Origin: CAVWDI01 sp046259385
GTDB lineage: Bacteria > Chloroflexota > Anaerolineae > Anaerolineales > UBA4823
Reading direction: 5' to 3'
NCBI GenBank assembly: GCA_046259385.1
Contig: JBJYWI010000048.1
Span: forward strand, 1-64,000
Length of the DNA stretch: 64,000 bases
The notes under the pieces are model-generated. The model worked only from the letters and a program-made list of their open reading frames with translations. It was not told the origin of the DNA and made no database searches. Shown one piece after another: positions 40,398-50,378 of the stretch (its first letter is position 1; every line of letters starts with the position of its first letter). Position numbers and translations under genes: made by a program.

Positions 40398-42701
40398 ATG
40401 AATCGTGATATTGACTTATATCTTACACCAATTGGACGGATCGCTGGAGAGGCTGATCCGGGATTATTAAGTTTACATGTGAGCGATCCAACCGGAAAAG
40501 CTACCCGCAGCAGAAAGTTTGATCGATTGATTCTATACCTGGTAATGGTAGGTGATAGATTGCTTCGTTCCGACCAGCAGAAACAGTTATTGGTCTACCT
40601 GTCAGATTTCTACTTTAAAAAACCTGGTTCAACAACCGCCGCTATGCGTTCTGTCGCTGAAGAATTAAATAAGATTCTGCTTGAGATCAATTTACGATAT
40701 GCAAAAAAGGGACAGCAGGGAATTGGCTTGTTGACCCTGCTGGTTTTTCGGAAGCATCAATTGTATTTAACCCAATCTGGACCCATGCAAGCTTTCCATA
40801 TTTCAGGGGATAATGTCCAGCATCTCTATGATTCATCAATGATCTCCAAAGGTTTGGGACAGGGAAGCAGCATCCCGATAAGTTATTACCCACTGCAGGT
40901 AAAACATGATGACGGAATCCTGTTAGCTGCTAAACCTCCTTTAAACTGGAGCACTGCCGCCGTACTTGAAGTCCCAAAATTAACTCAGGAAGAAATCAGC
41001 AGCCGGCTGAGCGCTCAGTTAGCGCCTGATTTGAATGTTGTCGTAATAAACGTGAAGAAAGGAAAAGGGGATTGTTATATTGTTAAAGATGGTGATGCCG
41101 TCAATGAAGTCGAGAGGAATTACCCGCCGACAGAAGAAGAAATCCTGGAGGGTCCAACTGTCTCTCCTTTAGGGATTGAGGCAGAGCGGGAGCCGGAAGG
41201 CAGAAAGGAGGCATCTGCTGAATTGAACCCGGGCGAACCCAGTGAAACCACCCCGGAATATATACGCGAAGTACCATCTATTCCATCCGAGCCTGTTACA
41301 TTGGCTGAAATGACTCCACCATCTACAACAGGAATTTATGCAGATCCTGAAGATCGGAGTAGGGAAGTTGCAGCTGGAGACAAGGTTGAAGATATAGATA
41401 CAATCTGGACAAAAACTGCTGTCCTTGTTGCAGGCATACTCGCGTTTGTGGGTCGTCTGTTTAGGGGCGTGGCTGCTCTATTAACCAGAGTCCTGCCAGG
41501 TGAAGATTATTTCAAACTACCGTCCGGGACGATGGCATTTATTGCAGTTGTCGTGCCGATACTGGTCGTGGGAATCGCAAGCGGTGCTTATTACAAGCTG
41601 GGAAGGGAAGCCCAGTATGATGCCTATTATAGCCAGGCACAGGAGATGGCTAACAATGCCGTGAACCAGGCGGATGATGATTTAAGACGATCTGAGTGGG
41701 CTGCATTGCTGGATTTTCTGGAACAAGTTGAATCTGTTAACAAAACTGAAGATACTCAGGCGCTGAAGCTGGAAGCAGTTGCAGCTCTTGATAATCTGGA
41801 CCTCGTGAAAAGAGTAAATTACCAGCCTGCGATAATTGGTGGGCTGCCAGAATCAGCCCGGATAATCAAAATGGTGGTATTTGATAATGATCTGTATATG
41901 CTGGATGGTACCAGTGGGAGTGTATTTTATGCCCAGCTCACCAGCCAGGGCTATAAACCTGATGCTTCATTTCAGTGTGGACCTGCTGCGTTGGACAGTG
42001 TTTTAAGTGGACCGATTATTGATATCGCCCGCTGGCCTAAAGGGCTGACTCCGGATGCAGATATTGTTGGGATGGACTCAATGGGGAACCTGATCTTTTG
42101 CGAGCCAGGAGATTCCCCGCAGGGTTCCGCTATATTTCCCCCAAATTCTGTGCAGTACCAAAACTTAGCTGCTATGACCATCCACCAGGGTGATTTATAT
42201 GTTCTGGACCCGACTTCAAACGGAGTTTGGATCTATTGGAATGGTGCGATTGCAATGGAGCCGGAATTATTCTTTGATGTGGAGATACCGCCTCTTGATA
42301 GTGTGGTCGATCTCACAGTTAATAACAACGAATTGTATTTGCTCCATGATGATGGAAGCACTACCTTATGTGTATACAGCAGTATTGGCGTAGCTCCAAC
42401 CCGATGTTCAAACCCTCAATATCTGGATACCCGCGCTGGTCATGAAAACGAACCCATGGAACTTGAAAATGCTTTCAGCCAGATAGAATTCAACCCGCCG
42501 CCAGATCCTTCTCTTTTCATGCTCGACCCTAACGCTCAATCGATTTATCATTTTAGTTTAAGAAACCTGACCTACCAAAAGCAGTTCAAGCCAGATTTCC
42601 CTCCGGAATCCGGAAAAGCGACTGCTTTTGCTTATGATCCACTCAAGCGGAATTTCTTCCTAGCTGTCGGAAATGATATATATTACGGTTTAGTCCCTTA
42701 A
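40398..42701 (+). CDS. Single-pass membrane protein, PP2C-like N-domain and propeller-like C-domain
   Basis: 767 aa. Residues 1-225 resemble a degenerate PP2C-type phosphatase or regulatory domain (LTLLVFRKHQLYLTQSGPMQAFHIS, VVVINVKKGKGDCY), without the clear metal aspartates. A Pro/Glu linker (230-325) leads to hydrophobic segments at about 345-365 and 377-400. A short coiled-coil-like part follows, then repeats at about 475-765 of the IYMLDGTSGSV / LYVLDPTSNGVW kind that suggest a beta-propeller outside the cell. Function unknown. A divergent-to-convergent VWA/FHA gene ends 86 bp downstream, so a phosphosignalling context is possible. Confidence 0.6.
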   Translation: MNRDIDLYLTPIGRIAGEADPGLLSLHVSDPTGKATRSRKFDRLILYLVMVGDRLLRSDQQKQLLVYLSDFYFKKPGSTTAAMRSVAEELNKILLEINLRYAKKGQQGIGLLTLLVFRKHQLYLTQSGPMQAFHISGDNVQHLYDSSMISKGLGQGSSIPISYYPLQVKHDDGILLAAKPPLNWSTAAVLEVPKLTQEEISSRLSAQLAPDLNVVVINVKKGKGDCYIVKDGDAVNEVERNYPPTEEEILEGPTVSPLGIEAEREPEGRKEASAELNPGEPSETTPEYIREVPSIPSEPVTLAEMTPPSTTGIYADPEDRSREVAAGDKVEDIDTIWTKTAVLVAGILAFVGRLFRGVAALLTRVLPGEDYFKLPSGTMAFIAVVVPILVVGIASGAYYKLGREAQYDAYYSQAQEMANNAVNQADDDLRRSEWAALLDFLEQVESVNKTEDTQALKLEAVAALDNLDLVKRVNYQPAIIGGLPESARIIKMVVFDNDLYMLDGTSGSVFYAQLTSQGYKPDASFQCGPAALDSVLSGPIIDIARWPKGLTPDADIVGMDSMGNLIFCEPGDSPQGSAIFPPNSVQYQNLAAMTIHQGDLYVLDPTSNGVWIYWNGAIAMEPELFFDVEIPPLDSVVDLTVNNNELYLLHDDGSTTLCVYSSIGVAPTRCSNPQYLDTRAGHENEPMELENAFSQIEFNPPPDPSLFMLDPNAQSIYHFSLRNLTYQKQFKPDFPPESGKATAFAYDPLKRNFFLAVGNDIYYGLVP

Positions 42702-42787
42702 ACAATTTCCTCCAATTTAGTTCAATTTACGGAGCAGCGTTGTAATATTCAAGCTGTATTCTTTACAGTGTTAACAGCAAATTACCA

Positions 42788-44758
42788 TTATTCAATTTGC
42801 TTATCGGGTTCAATAAAATCAGGGTAAACCGCGCCTTTTTTGATCACAGGTTTTTGATTCCTTGGCGGATTCTTTAAAATGAAGAGAAATCCAATCCTGC
42901 CGAAGTGAATCAGGTCGTTTTGTTTGAGAGATTTACCGTCCCATGTTACCTGTTCATAGTTCACCCAGGTACCAGCGATGGTGTGCTCATCCGTGACCCA
43001 GAATTCTTCATCAGAAATTCTCTTTATGCGGGCGTGAATACATTCAATAGAATTGTCCTCGAGAACGATGTTCACCATCTTTGGATCTGATCCAATAGAA
43101 ATTTCATCATTGTATAGAGGAATACTGGCAAATTTTTGGTTATCTGGCATATCTTTTAGTGGGGTTAACACAGCCAGAGCCTCAAGAGTAGATCCATCCT
43201 CTTTTTGCTTCTTATGATCTTTCTCAGTTGTATTCTCTTTGTCATGATTTTCTTTTGATTGTGAGGTTTTTTTCTTTTTAGTCCCACGCCGGAATCTGGA
43301 TGTGATTCCCGGTGTTGTGGGTTTGATTTTTCCACTCAGAATCAGAATTAGAAAAACAACTGAACCGGATAACAAGAGAGTAAGAATGATAATTGTGGGC
43401 AGGTTGCTGAAAATAGTCACCCAGAGGTTGGGCTCCGGCAATTCTATAATAATTTCAACGGGAATTACTGCGCTTTGCCCCCTTATTCCAAATATATCCT
43501 CGATTTCAACCTGGATCTGATAGGTGCCCTGTGAATTGACATTTTCTAAATTCCATGTGAAAGAATCATAAGGGGGTTCGCGGTTCTCATCTACTATACT
43601 GCCGTTTACAAATAATGTTGAACGCACGAGCGAACGCGGTTTACCATCCGGGAAATCCACCGCGATGGACAACAATTGCTCCTCAGGAAATAATTGAATA
43701 TCTGTTTTTGAAAGGAAATCTGACCAATTGTTTTCGTTCTGCTGAGCGCGTGTGATTCTGATTGGGGGTGCAATCAGAGATGGTGCAGGTGGAAGTATTT
43801 CGAATTCAAAATTAACAGGCAGGGTACTGACTGGTTCTGTTCTGGTTTCAACCTGGGCTTGCAGTTGATGAGTGCCGCTTCGGGAAATTTTTGAACGATA
43901 TTCAATTGTGTACAAGTTTCTGAGCGGTTCAAAATAATTTTCTAAGTCAGGAAATTCTTCTTCACCTGTGTATAAAAAATAATTTCCCTGAGTCTCCTGG
44001 GCGAGTCTTGATAATTGTTCAGCCGCTTTTGCGGAGTATGTACCTGGGGAAGTGACCATCCAGACGTTTATTCGGACGCCGTGTTGCTGGGCTTGAGCTA
44101 TAACATTGTCGAAAGGCTCGTCTGGTAATCCTTCGAGCGGGGCTGTGATAAATAGAACCGCTTTCCCCATACCTGAGCGGACCGGGCTGTCTGATGCCAG
44201 GCTGACAGCCCTGAATAAGGTATCCAGATTGGGCGCCACAGACCTAGAGTCAACCTGGCTGGATGTTAACACCGTTACCCAATCGGAGGGATTATTCATA
44301 TGGTTCGAAGAAGCGCCTCCAGTTGTTATCAAGCTGAGGTCATCAATATTTGTGCCAATTCGGCTTTTCCCCCAATCTGCTAGTGAATTAATGATATTGT
44401 CGTACCGGGAAACAGCCTGGCTGTCCTGAATCGCGAATGGTGGACCTGGATTGAGTGCAAAAACCAATTGTGCGCCAGGGCGGATTTCTTGCAAACCAGT
44501 TATCTCGACCGGGATTCCGTTCTCTAGCAGCTGGATATTCTCATTTTGCAGATTGTGAATAAACATTCCCTGAAAGTCGTAAATTTTCAGGTTCGTTTTG
44601 AAAATGGGGTAATTTTCCGTTTCTGGCGGGGAAATTTCCGCTTCTCCTGACGATTGCGCTTTTATTACAGCGTTTGGTGAAGCGTGTACTAATAAATTCA
44701 ATAGCAGTATCAAACAAGAAAAAGCTAGACCTTTCCGATGCTTTCTTAATATTCGCAT
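42788..44758 (-). CDS. VWA - TM - FHA membrane protein
   Basis: 656 aa. A signal peptide (1-30) is followed by a von Willebrand A-like domain (about 85-290; FALNPGPPFA, GMGKAVLFITAP). Ig-like regions follow (to about 440), then one membrane helix (about 450-478), a Lys/Glu-rich linker, and a C-terminal FHA domain (about 550-640; ISIGSDPKMVN, CIHARI, GTWVNYEQV). The outside VWA could bind a ligand and the inside FHA a phosphoprotein. No ribosome site is clear at the ATG. Together with 1-1212 this is the second FHA membrane protein here. Confidence 0.85.
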   Translation of the reverse strand: MRILRKHRKGLAFSCLILLLNLLVHASPNAVIKAQSSGEAEISPPETENYPIFKTNLKIYDFQGMFIHNLQNENIQLLENGIPVEITGLQEIRPGAQLVFALNPGPPFAIQDSQAVSRYDNIINSLADWGKSRIGTNIDDLSLITTGGASSNHMNNPSDWVTVLTSSQVDSRSVAPNLDTLFRAVSLASDSPVRSGMGKAVLFITAPLEGLPDEPFDNVIAQAQQHGVRINVWMVTSPGTYSAKAAEQLSRLAQETQGNYFLYTGEEEFPDLENYFEPLRNLYTIEYRSKISRSGTHQLQAQVETRTEPVSTLPVNFEFEILPPAPSLIAPPIRITRAQQNENNWSDFLSKTDIQLFPEEQLLSIAVDFPDGKPRSLVRSTLFVNGSIVDENREPPYDSFTWNLENVNSQGTYQIQVEIEDIFGIRGQSAVIPVEIIIELPEPNLWVTIFSNLPTIIILTLLLSGSVVFLILILSGKIKPTTPGITSRFRRGTKKKKTSQSKENHDKENTTEKDHKKQKEDGSTLEALAVLTPLKDMPDNQKFASIPLYNDEISIGSDPKMVNIVLEDNSIECIHARIKRISDEEFWVTDEHTIAGTWVNYEQVTWDGKSLKQNDLIHFGRIGFLFILKNPPRNQKPVIKKGAVYPDFIEPDKQIE

Positions 44759-44861
44759 TCAAAAATTTTAACATAGGAAATCACGGCAAACCCAAGGAAA
44801 GGAATCACCTCTTTGGATGATTAATTATTCAAATTTTTGACTATGTTAGAATCTGCGTCTG

Positions 44862-45590
44862 ATGTTAGTGCTCGCCTCTCAATCTCCGAGAAGAAGACGG
44901 TTAATCAGCCTTCTTGGTTGCGACTTTACAGTTATCCCTGCTGAAGTTGATGAAAAAATATTTCCAAAGGAACTGCCAGGAGAATATGTAAGAAGAATGG
45001 CGCTGGAAAAAGCGCTCAATACTTCCAGCAAACTGGGTAAAGACACGGAGGATGAGATTTTTGTTGTTGGTGCTGACACTGTAGTGGTGGATTGGGGAAT
45101 AATTTCTCAAGCTGACAGCATTTCAAACCAATTGCACAGAATTCCAGGCGCTTTGGAAGCTGATTTTGAAATTTTAGGAAAACCGGCTGACCTTTTTGAG
45201 GCCAGAAAGATTTTGTACAGACTGCGTGGTAGAAGCCACCAGGTCTTCTCAACGATCGCTGTAATTCGAAGAAGCGATGGAAAACAATTTGTTGACAGCT
45301 GCATCACGGAGGTTCCAATGCGCGCGTATAGTGATGCGGAAGTCGAAGAATATGTCGCTTCAGGGGATCCAATTGATAAGGCGGGATCATACGCGATCCA
45401 GCATCCGGAATTTCACCCGGTACAGAACTTGCAGGGGTGTTACGCAAATGTAATGGGACTACCTCTGTGCCACCTGTTTAGAACATTATTGAAAGCTGGT
45501 TTTCTTATTTCTAAAGATGTTCCTGCAGCCTGCCAGGCATTCCTCGAATATGATTGTCCTGTGTTCGACAAAATACTTGAGAGCATTTAA
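44862..45590 (+). CDS. maf: Maf-family nucleoside triphosphate pyrophosphatase
   Basis: 242 aa. N-terminal LVLASQSPRRRRLISLLG, E of PAEVDEK, catalytic Asp in VGADTVV, and C-terminal DKAGSYAIQ are all Maf. It hydrolyses non-canonical or modified dNTPs/NTPs, to keep them out of nucleic acids. An insertion of about 28 residues after GADTVVVDW (to about residue 105, containing SNQLHRIPGALEADFE) is unusual; the family normally goes straight to the ILGKP motif. Confidence 0.94.
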   Translation: MLVLASQSPRRRRLISLLGCDFTVIPAEVDEKIFPKELPGEYVRRMALEKALNTSSKLGKDTEDEIFVVGADTVVVDWGIISQADSISNQLHRIPGALEADFEILGKPADLFEARKILYRLRGRSHQVFSTIAVIRRSDGKQFVDSCITEVPMRAYSDAEVEEYVASGDPIDKAGSYAIQHPEFHPVQNLQGCYANVMGLPLCHLFRTLLKAGFLISKDVPAACQAFLEYDCPVFDKILESI

Positions 45591-45668
45591 TTGGAAATCC
45601 TTCACATATTATTCTTTAAGGTTTCTACCGTCTGGCTGGTTTAAATTACCCCCTTTTCTTTATACCGC

Positions 45669-47918
45669 ATGAAGCGCGAGTTCAATATCTATAAAATTCT
45701 ATTGACACTAATTATCCTCCTGGGCGTGGGATGTACAAGAAGGACTGATGGTGAATTAACCAGAAACCTTGCCCCCCAGCAGGAGGCAGTCATCTCTGCT
45801 GAAGTCCAGGAGGTAAAATCCAGCGCGCAGGCTTTCCTGAATGATTGGAAGCAAGATAATCTCGCAGGCATGTACTTGCGTTTGACATCTGTCAGCAAGG
45901 ATGCCATATCAGAGGATGAATTCAAAGATCATTTTAACGGCGTCTCCGCTGAAGCGGCTCTAACCGGGATCGAATACGAGCTTAGTTCGGCGCTGGTCGA
46001 TGCAGATACCGCCCAGGTTGGCTATAGAATCACGCTCAAAAGCCTGCTTGTGGGTGGAATTACCCGCAGTACCGTAATGAACTTGAGCAAAGAAGGGGAA
46101 GAATGGCGGGTGCAATGGGATGATACGCTTGTCCTGCCAGAGCTGGAAGGCGGCAATTATTTATACATGGATAGAGCGGGTTATACCCCCTCCCGAGCCA
46201 ATATATACGATCGAAATGGGCATGCGCTGGTTGCTCAGACGGATGTAACCGCAGTGGGGCTCTATCCTGATAAGATTACACCCGAACAGGAGAAGCAGGT
46301 ACTGGAGATGGTTACCGAACTGACTGGATTGAGCATGGAATCCGTGAAACAGATGTATTCTGGATATCCGAGCGGAGCCGGCTGGTATTTGCCCCTCGGT
46401 GAGATTTCTACGGATGCGAAGATTGACTATAACAAAATTAACAAGCTGGAAGGACTGGCGTTGAGCCCGTATAAATCACGGTTTTATTTTAACGGAGGCG
46501 TCGCGCCGCATGTGGTAGGTTACGTAAGTGCGATCCAACCCGATGAGGTTCAGGATTATCTGCGCCTTGGATACAGCCCAGATGAGCGGGTTGGTCGGAG
46601 CGGACTGGAAAAATGGGGAGAATCCTACCTTGCCGGCTCCCGCGGGGGAGCTTTGTATGTTTTCAATGAACAGGACCGACCGCTGACCAGGTTGGCGGAA
46701 GCGGTTGCAGAACCATCACAGGCAATACATACAACACTGGACAAAGAATTCCAGACAGCGGTAGAGCAGGCTGTTGGTTCGTTTACCGGGGCAGTGGTGG
46801 TTCTTGAGAGAGACAGCGGACGAGTTCTTGCACTGGTCTCTTCCCCGGATTTCGACCCTAATGCTTTCGAACCGGTTAATTTTGACAGTGATGCATTATT
46901 GCAGGAGATACTCAATAATCCAGACCAGCCGCTCCTAAACAGGGCAACCCAGGGTTTATATCCGCTGGGATCGGTTTTTAAAATTATTACTATGGCAGCC
47001 GGGCTTGAAAGCGGATTATATACTCCGGACACCACATACCAGTGCGGGTATGTGTTTGAAGAATTAGAAGGTACCAAGCTTTACGATTGGACTTACGAGT
47101 ATTTCCAACAGGACGGTCGGACTATTCCAAGCGGTTTACTTACGTTGCCAGAAGGTTTAATCCGTTCCTGCAATCCTTTTTTCTGGCATATAGGTCTGGG
47201 TTTATTCAATCAGGGTCATGAAAAAGCTGTCTCGGAAATGGCGCGTGGATTTGGTTTGGGTTCGTCGACTGGAATTGTGGGCTTGGAAGAATTAGAAGGC
47301 CAGGTGCTTGACCCTGCCAGCCAGGTGGACGCAGTCAATACCGCCATAGGTCAGGGCGAATTATTGGTGACCCCACTGCAGGTCGCCAATTTTGTGGCTG
47401 CGGTTGGTAACGGGGGTACACTTTACAAACCTCAGGTGATTGAAAAAATCGCTCCTCCTGACAGAGATCCTGAAGTTGTTTTTAAAAAGGAGGAAATTGG
47501 AAGGCTGCCTGTCAGCGCAGAAAATTTGAAGGTAATTCAGGATGCCATGGTTGGTGTGATACGAAACGAAAAACCACGCGGCACGGCATGGCATAGTTTT
47601 ACGGGTCTGGATATACCCGTGGCAGGCAAAACCGGAACAGCCCAGACCAGCTCCGGAGAACCCCATGCCTGGTTTGCGGGATATACTTACGCCGAGCAGC
47701 TTGAAAGACCTGATATTGCTATCGCAGTTGTATTGGAGAACGCAGGCGAGGGATCAGTATATGCGGCTCCAATTTTTCGCAGAATTGTGGAAATCTACTT
47801 TGGAGGCCAGCCTCAGAAATTGTACCCCTGGGAGACGGAGTTAAACATCAATTCAGATTCTGACCAAGATTCCATAATAACCCCAGTGATTGAACCTACA
47901 GCTACACCAGAACAATAG
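45669..47918 (+). CDS. Lipoprotein penicillin-binding protein (PBP2/MecA-like transpeptidase)
   Basis: 749 aa. Lipobox LGVGC near residue 22. Residues about 50-160 form an NTF2-like MecA N-terminal domain, 170-340 a PBP dimerisation domain, and 370-720 the transpeptidase. The catalytic motifs are S-x-x-K in GSVFKI (S435), S-x-N in RSCN (S500) and KTG in AGKTGTAQT (K654). It cross-links peptidoglycan outside the membrane. Tail is Thr/Pro-rich. It lies 78 bp after maf and 9 bp before rsgA, a common mixed housekeeping run. Confidence 0.93.
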   Translation: MKREFNIYKILLTLIILLGVGCTRRTDGELTRNLAPQQEAVISAEVQEVKSSAQAFLNDWKQDNLAGMYLRLTSVSKDAISEDEFKDHFNGVSAEAALTGIEYELSSALVDADTAQVGYRITLKSLLVGGITRSTVMNLSKEGEEWRVQWDDTLVLPELEGGNYLYMDRAGYTPSRANIYDRNGHALVAQTDVTAVGLYPDKITPEQEKQVLEMVTELTGLSMESVKQMYSGYPSGAGWYLPLGEISTDAKIDYNKINKLEGLALSPYKSRFYFNGGVAPHVVGYVSAIQPDEVQDYLRLGYSPDERVGRSGLEKWGESYLAGSRGGALYVFNEQDRPLTRLAEAVAEPSQAIHTTLDKEFQTAVEQAVGSFTGAVVVLERDSGRVLALVSSPDFDPNAFEPVNFDSDALLQEILNNPDQPLLNRATQGLYPLGSVFKIITMAAGLESGLYTPDTTYQCGYVFEELEGTKLYDWTYEYFQQDGRTIPSGLLTLPEGLIRSCNPFFWHIGLGLFNQGHEKAVSEMARGFGLGSSTGIVGLEELEGQVLDPASQVDAVNTAIGQGELLVTPLQVANFVAAVGNGGTLYKPQVIEKIAPPDRDPEVVFKKEEIGRLPVSAENLKVIQDAMVGVIRNEKPRGTAWHSFTGLDIPVAGKTGTAQTSSGEPHAWFAGYTYAEQLERPDIAIAVVLENAGEGSVYAAPIFRRIVEIYFGGQPQKLYPWETELNINSDSDQDSIITPVIEPTATPEQ

Positions 47919-47927
47919 TCAGGAAGA

Positions 47928-48830
47928 ATGCAGGGAGTTATCACAAAGACGCAGTCCGGTTTTTACACTGTTGAAGCTGAAAGCGGTATTTATGTTTGCC
48001 AGTTGCGTGGAAAATTAAAACGGGGCAAACCAATGGGCGATATCGCCGCGGTAGGTGACCAGGTGGATATCTCCGTTATCAATAAAGAGACTGGGGTTAT
48101 TGAAGAGGTACAACCGCGCCGTTCATCTTTCATAAGGCTTGCCCCAACCCCAAAAGGAGAATATCAGCAGGTTATCATCTCTAACCTGGATCTGGCAGTT
48201 TTTGTTTTCTCATGCGCAAAACCTGCTCCACGCCTCAGTATGCTGGATCGGTTTCTTGTGATTGCGGAAAAGAACCAGGTTTCATGTTTGATCTTAGCAA
48301 ATAAGATTGATCTTGTTTCAAAAAAGGAGGCAGGTTCATATTTCCAGAGGTATAAAAAGATAGGGTACAAATTGCTTTATACCTCTGCGAAAACCGGAGT
48401 TGGGATCAAAAAGTTAAAAAAGATGTTGCAGGGAAAAATTTCATTATTTACCGGACCTTCGGGAGGCGGTAAATCCAGTTTGCTGAATAAAGTACAGCCG
48501 GGCTTAGGACTGCAGGTTAAAAGCGTAAGCCGCGCTACAGAAAAGGGCAGACACACCACTGTGGCAAGGGAGATGTATTCTTTAGACGGCGGCGGTTATA
48601 TTGCCGATACCCCCGGGCTGAAAGCGCTCAGTATGTTCGATGTTGAACCAGAGGAGCTCGATGGTTATTTTCCGGAAATGCGAAACCTTGTCGAAAATTG
48701 CGCCTTTAGCGATTGCACGCATTACCATGAACCTGATTGTGCGATCCAGGATGCTGTTGATGCAGGAATGATCCATCCTGAGCGCTACATATCTTATCTC
48801 AAGATGCGTTTTGAGGAAGAGATTGAATAG
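47928..48830 (+). CDS. rsgA: Ribosome small-subunit-dependent GTPase A
   Basis: 300 aa. An OB fold (1-70) precedes a circularly permuted GTPase with motif order G4 (ANKIDL), G1 (TGPSGGGKSSLLNKV) and G3 (DTPGL). The C-terminal zinc site is C-x4-C-x-H-x5-C (CAFSDCTHYHEPDC). It releases late factors from the 30S subunit during maturation. It starts 9 bp after the penicillin-binding protein gene. Confidence 0.96.
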   Translation: MQGVITKTQSGFYTVEAESGIYVCQLRGKLKRGKPMGDIAAVGDQVDISVINKETGVIEEVQPRRSSFIRLAPTPKGEYQQVIISNLDLAVFVFSCAKPAPRLSMLDRFLVIAEKNQVSCLILANKIDLVSKKEAGSYFQRYKKIGYKLLYTSAKTGVGIKKLKKMLQGKISLFTGPSGGGKSSLLNKVQPGLGLQVKSVSRATEKGRHTTVAREMYSLDGGGYIADTPGLKALSMFDVEPEELDGYFPEMRNLVENCAFSDCTHYHEPDCAIQDAVDAGMIHPERYISYLKMRFEEEIE

Positions 48831-48973
48831 GCTTGTAAGTCTCCAGCAAGTTTGGAATTTCAACGATTTAATTCAACTCTGGTAAAATTATAAGAAGTCA
48901 GACATTAGTGGTTGTGAATTAGCACCACTGTTCGGTCTTTCACTCGCCGTCCGTTGTTATTTCTGGAAAGAGA

Positions 48974-49567
48974 ATGTCCAAAATTGAAGATCGTGAAATA
49001 GTAAAACAGCTTCAGGAAGGTAGTCTGGAAGCCCTTGGTGTGCTTTATAACAGGCACCGCAACCTGGTTTACCGGACAGCGCTTGCGATTACCGGAGATG
49101 TTGATACAGCAAGCGACTTGCTGCAGGATGTATTTTTGAGGCTCTACCGTTTTGCGGATCGAATCGACCGCTCCCGGCCTCTGGAACCCTGGCTTTACAG
49201 GATGACAACCAATCTAGCCTACACCTGGGTAAAAAGAAACAAACGCTGGCTGCATTCGCTTGATGATCTCGCTGAGTGGCTGGTAGGGACTAGCAAAAAC
49301 ACTTTGCTAGAAACTGTGGAACATAACGATGATTGGGACCAGGTGCAGAATGCTGTCACCAAACTGCCATTCCCGCAGCGTGTGGTGGTTGTACTGTATT
49401 ACCTGAATGACCTGCCTCTGCAGGAGATTGCCGATATCCTTGAAGTTCCAGTTGGAACCGTGAAATCGCGACTGTATTATGGTCGTTTAGCATTAAAGAA
49501 AAGTCTCGGAATTGGCTTGTTCGGAGCAAGCGATACCCACCCCAAATTGAATTATAAAGGCACTTGA
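48974..49567 (+). CDS. ECF-type RNA polymerase sigma factor
   Basis: 197 aa. Region 2 (LYNRHRNLVYRTALAITGD, DLLQDVFLRLYRF) and region 4 (LPFPQRVVVVLYYLNDLPLQ, VPVGTVKSRLYYG) are clear. GAAAGAG precedes the ATG. A small gene follows with a 12-nt gap and looks like a partner, perhaps an anti-sigma factor. Target promoters are unknown; the gene's own upstream region has TTCAAC and TAAAAT 18 bp apart near 48860-48890. Confidence 0.94.
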   Translation: MSKIEDREIVKQLQEGSLEALGVLYNRHRNLVYRTALAITGDVDTASDLLQDVFLRLYRFADRIDRSRPLEPWLYRMTTNLAYTWVKRNKRWLHSLDDLAEWLVGTSKNTLLETVEHNDDWDQVQNAVTKLPFPQRVVVVLYYLNDLPLQEIADILEVPVGTVKSRLYYGRLALKKSLGIGLFGASDTHPKLNYKGT

Positions 49568-49578
49568 CCGGTGGATTG

Positions 49579-49857
49579 ATGAACGAAGAATTTGACAAAT
49601 ATATTTCTGTAAGTTTAAAGAATTGGACTGCCCGTCAGAAGCTTCCGCCAGCTGGGCACATGAGATTAATTAAAAAGGTTGAATCACCCCAGCCATATAG
49701 AGCAAGTTTGCCCTGGAGGATCTGGTTTCTTTTCAAACAGTATTTGCTGGTATCTGAAAATCTTTTATACATGTACGATGAATGGGTATGGGAACCTCTT
49801 CCACAATCCAAAACATGGTATGCACATATCGCCTCCTCATGGAGGTTGTCCCATTAA
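49579..49857 (+). CDS. Small protein after the ECF sigma gene, possible anti-sigma
   Basis: 92 aa from ATG 49579, 12 bp after the sigma stop, with GGTGG just upstream. The N-terminus (EEFDKYISVSLKNWTARQKLPPAGH) resembles the short cytoplasmic part of some anti-sigma factors, but no ZAS (H-x3-C-x2-C) motif is present, and only a weak hydrophobic stretch (IWFLFKQYLLV) is seen. It could be truncated. Function by position only. Confidence 0.5.
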   Translation: MNEEFDKYISVSLKNWTARQKLPPAGHMRLIKKVESPQPYRASLPWRIWFLFKQYLLVSENLLYMYDEWVWEPLPQSKTWYAHIASSWRLSH

Positions 49858-50174
49858 ATTATGGAAAATAGTTAACCCACCCAAATAGAATTTTTGAACC
49901 TGTTGAACCTCTAGGGGGTAAATTAAGTGTATATGGGAATCTGGCTGTATATAAAAGCATGTCAATTTATTTGTTTTAAGGTTGTTAAGGTATTTCCCGG
50001 GTTCTTTCATTTTTGCACTTACACCCAGATTAAGAGGAAAGATAATCCGTTTCAAGAAATCATGAATGTAAAGTCTGTGAGAAGATATAATTATCAATTC
50101 TGTCAGCAAATAAAGGCTAAATATTAACGAGTTCTTCTAGAAAATCGTGGCGTATTAGTAAAGGTGTTGTGAGG
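49858..50174. other. Intergenic region without a recognisable gene
   Basis: This AT-rich stretch between the sigma-partner gene and the promoter of the oligopeptide ABC operon holds only short open frames with no ribosome site. I see no RNA gene, terminator or repeat. Confidence 0.5.
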
Positions 50175-50202
50175 TTGACCACGGCATGAAATATGGTAAT
50201 AT
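50175..50202 (+). promoter_or_regulatory. Promoter of the oligopeptide-type ABC operon
   Basis: TTGACC (50175-50180) and TAATAT (50197-50202) with a 16-bp spacer. The leader to the ATG at 50379 is about 170 nt. It contains a perfect ribosome-site-like AAGGAGGTGA at 50294-50303 with no start codon at the right distance. Confidence 0.5.
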
Positions 50203-50378
50203 TTATTTTATTCCCAGATGAAAGTTAAGATTGCTCAAATGGTGAAATGTCTGAATTCCAGCTTTGTTTAAAGAACGGTTCTGTTTATATTTAAGGAGGT
50301 GAAATCTCAATAAATAGGATATATAAATGAAAGAATTGTAGCTTTACCTAATCTATTTTTCTATTTGGAGGAGAAAAC

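Noticed and set aside
49927..50127. 66-codon open frame in the gap before the oligopeptide ABC operon
   Set aside because: No ribosome site, low-complexity composition and no family resemblance.
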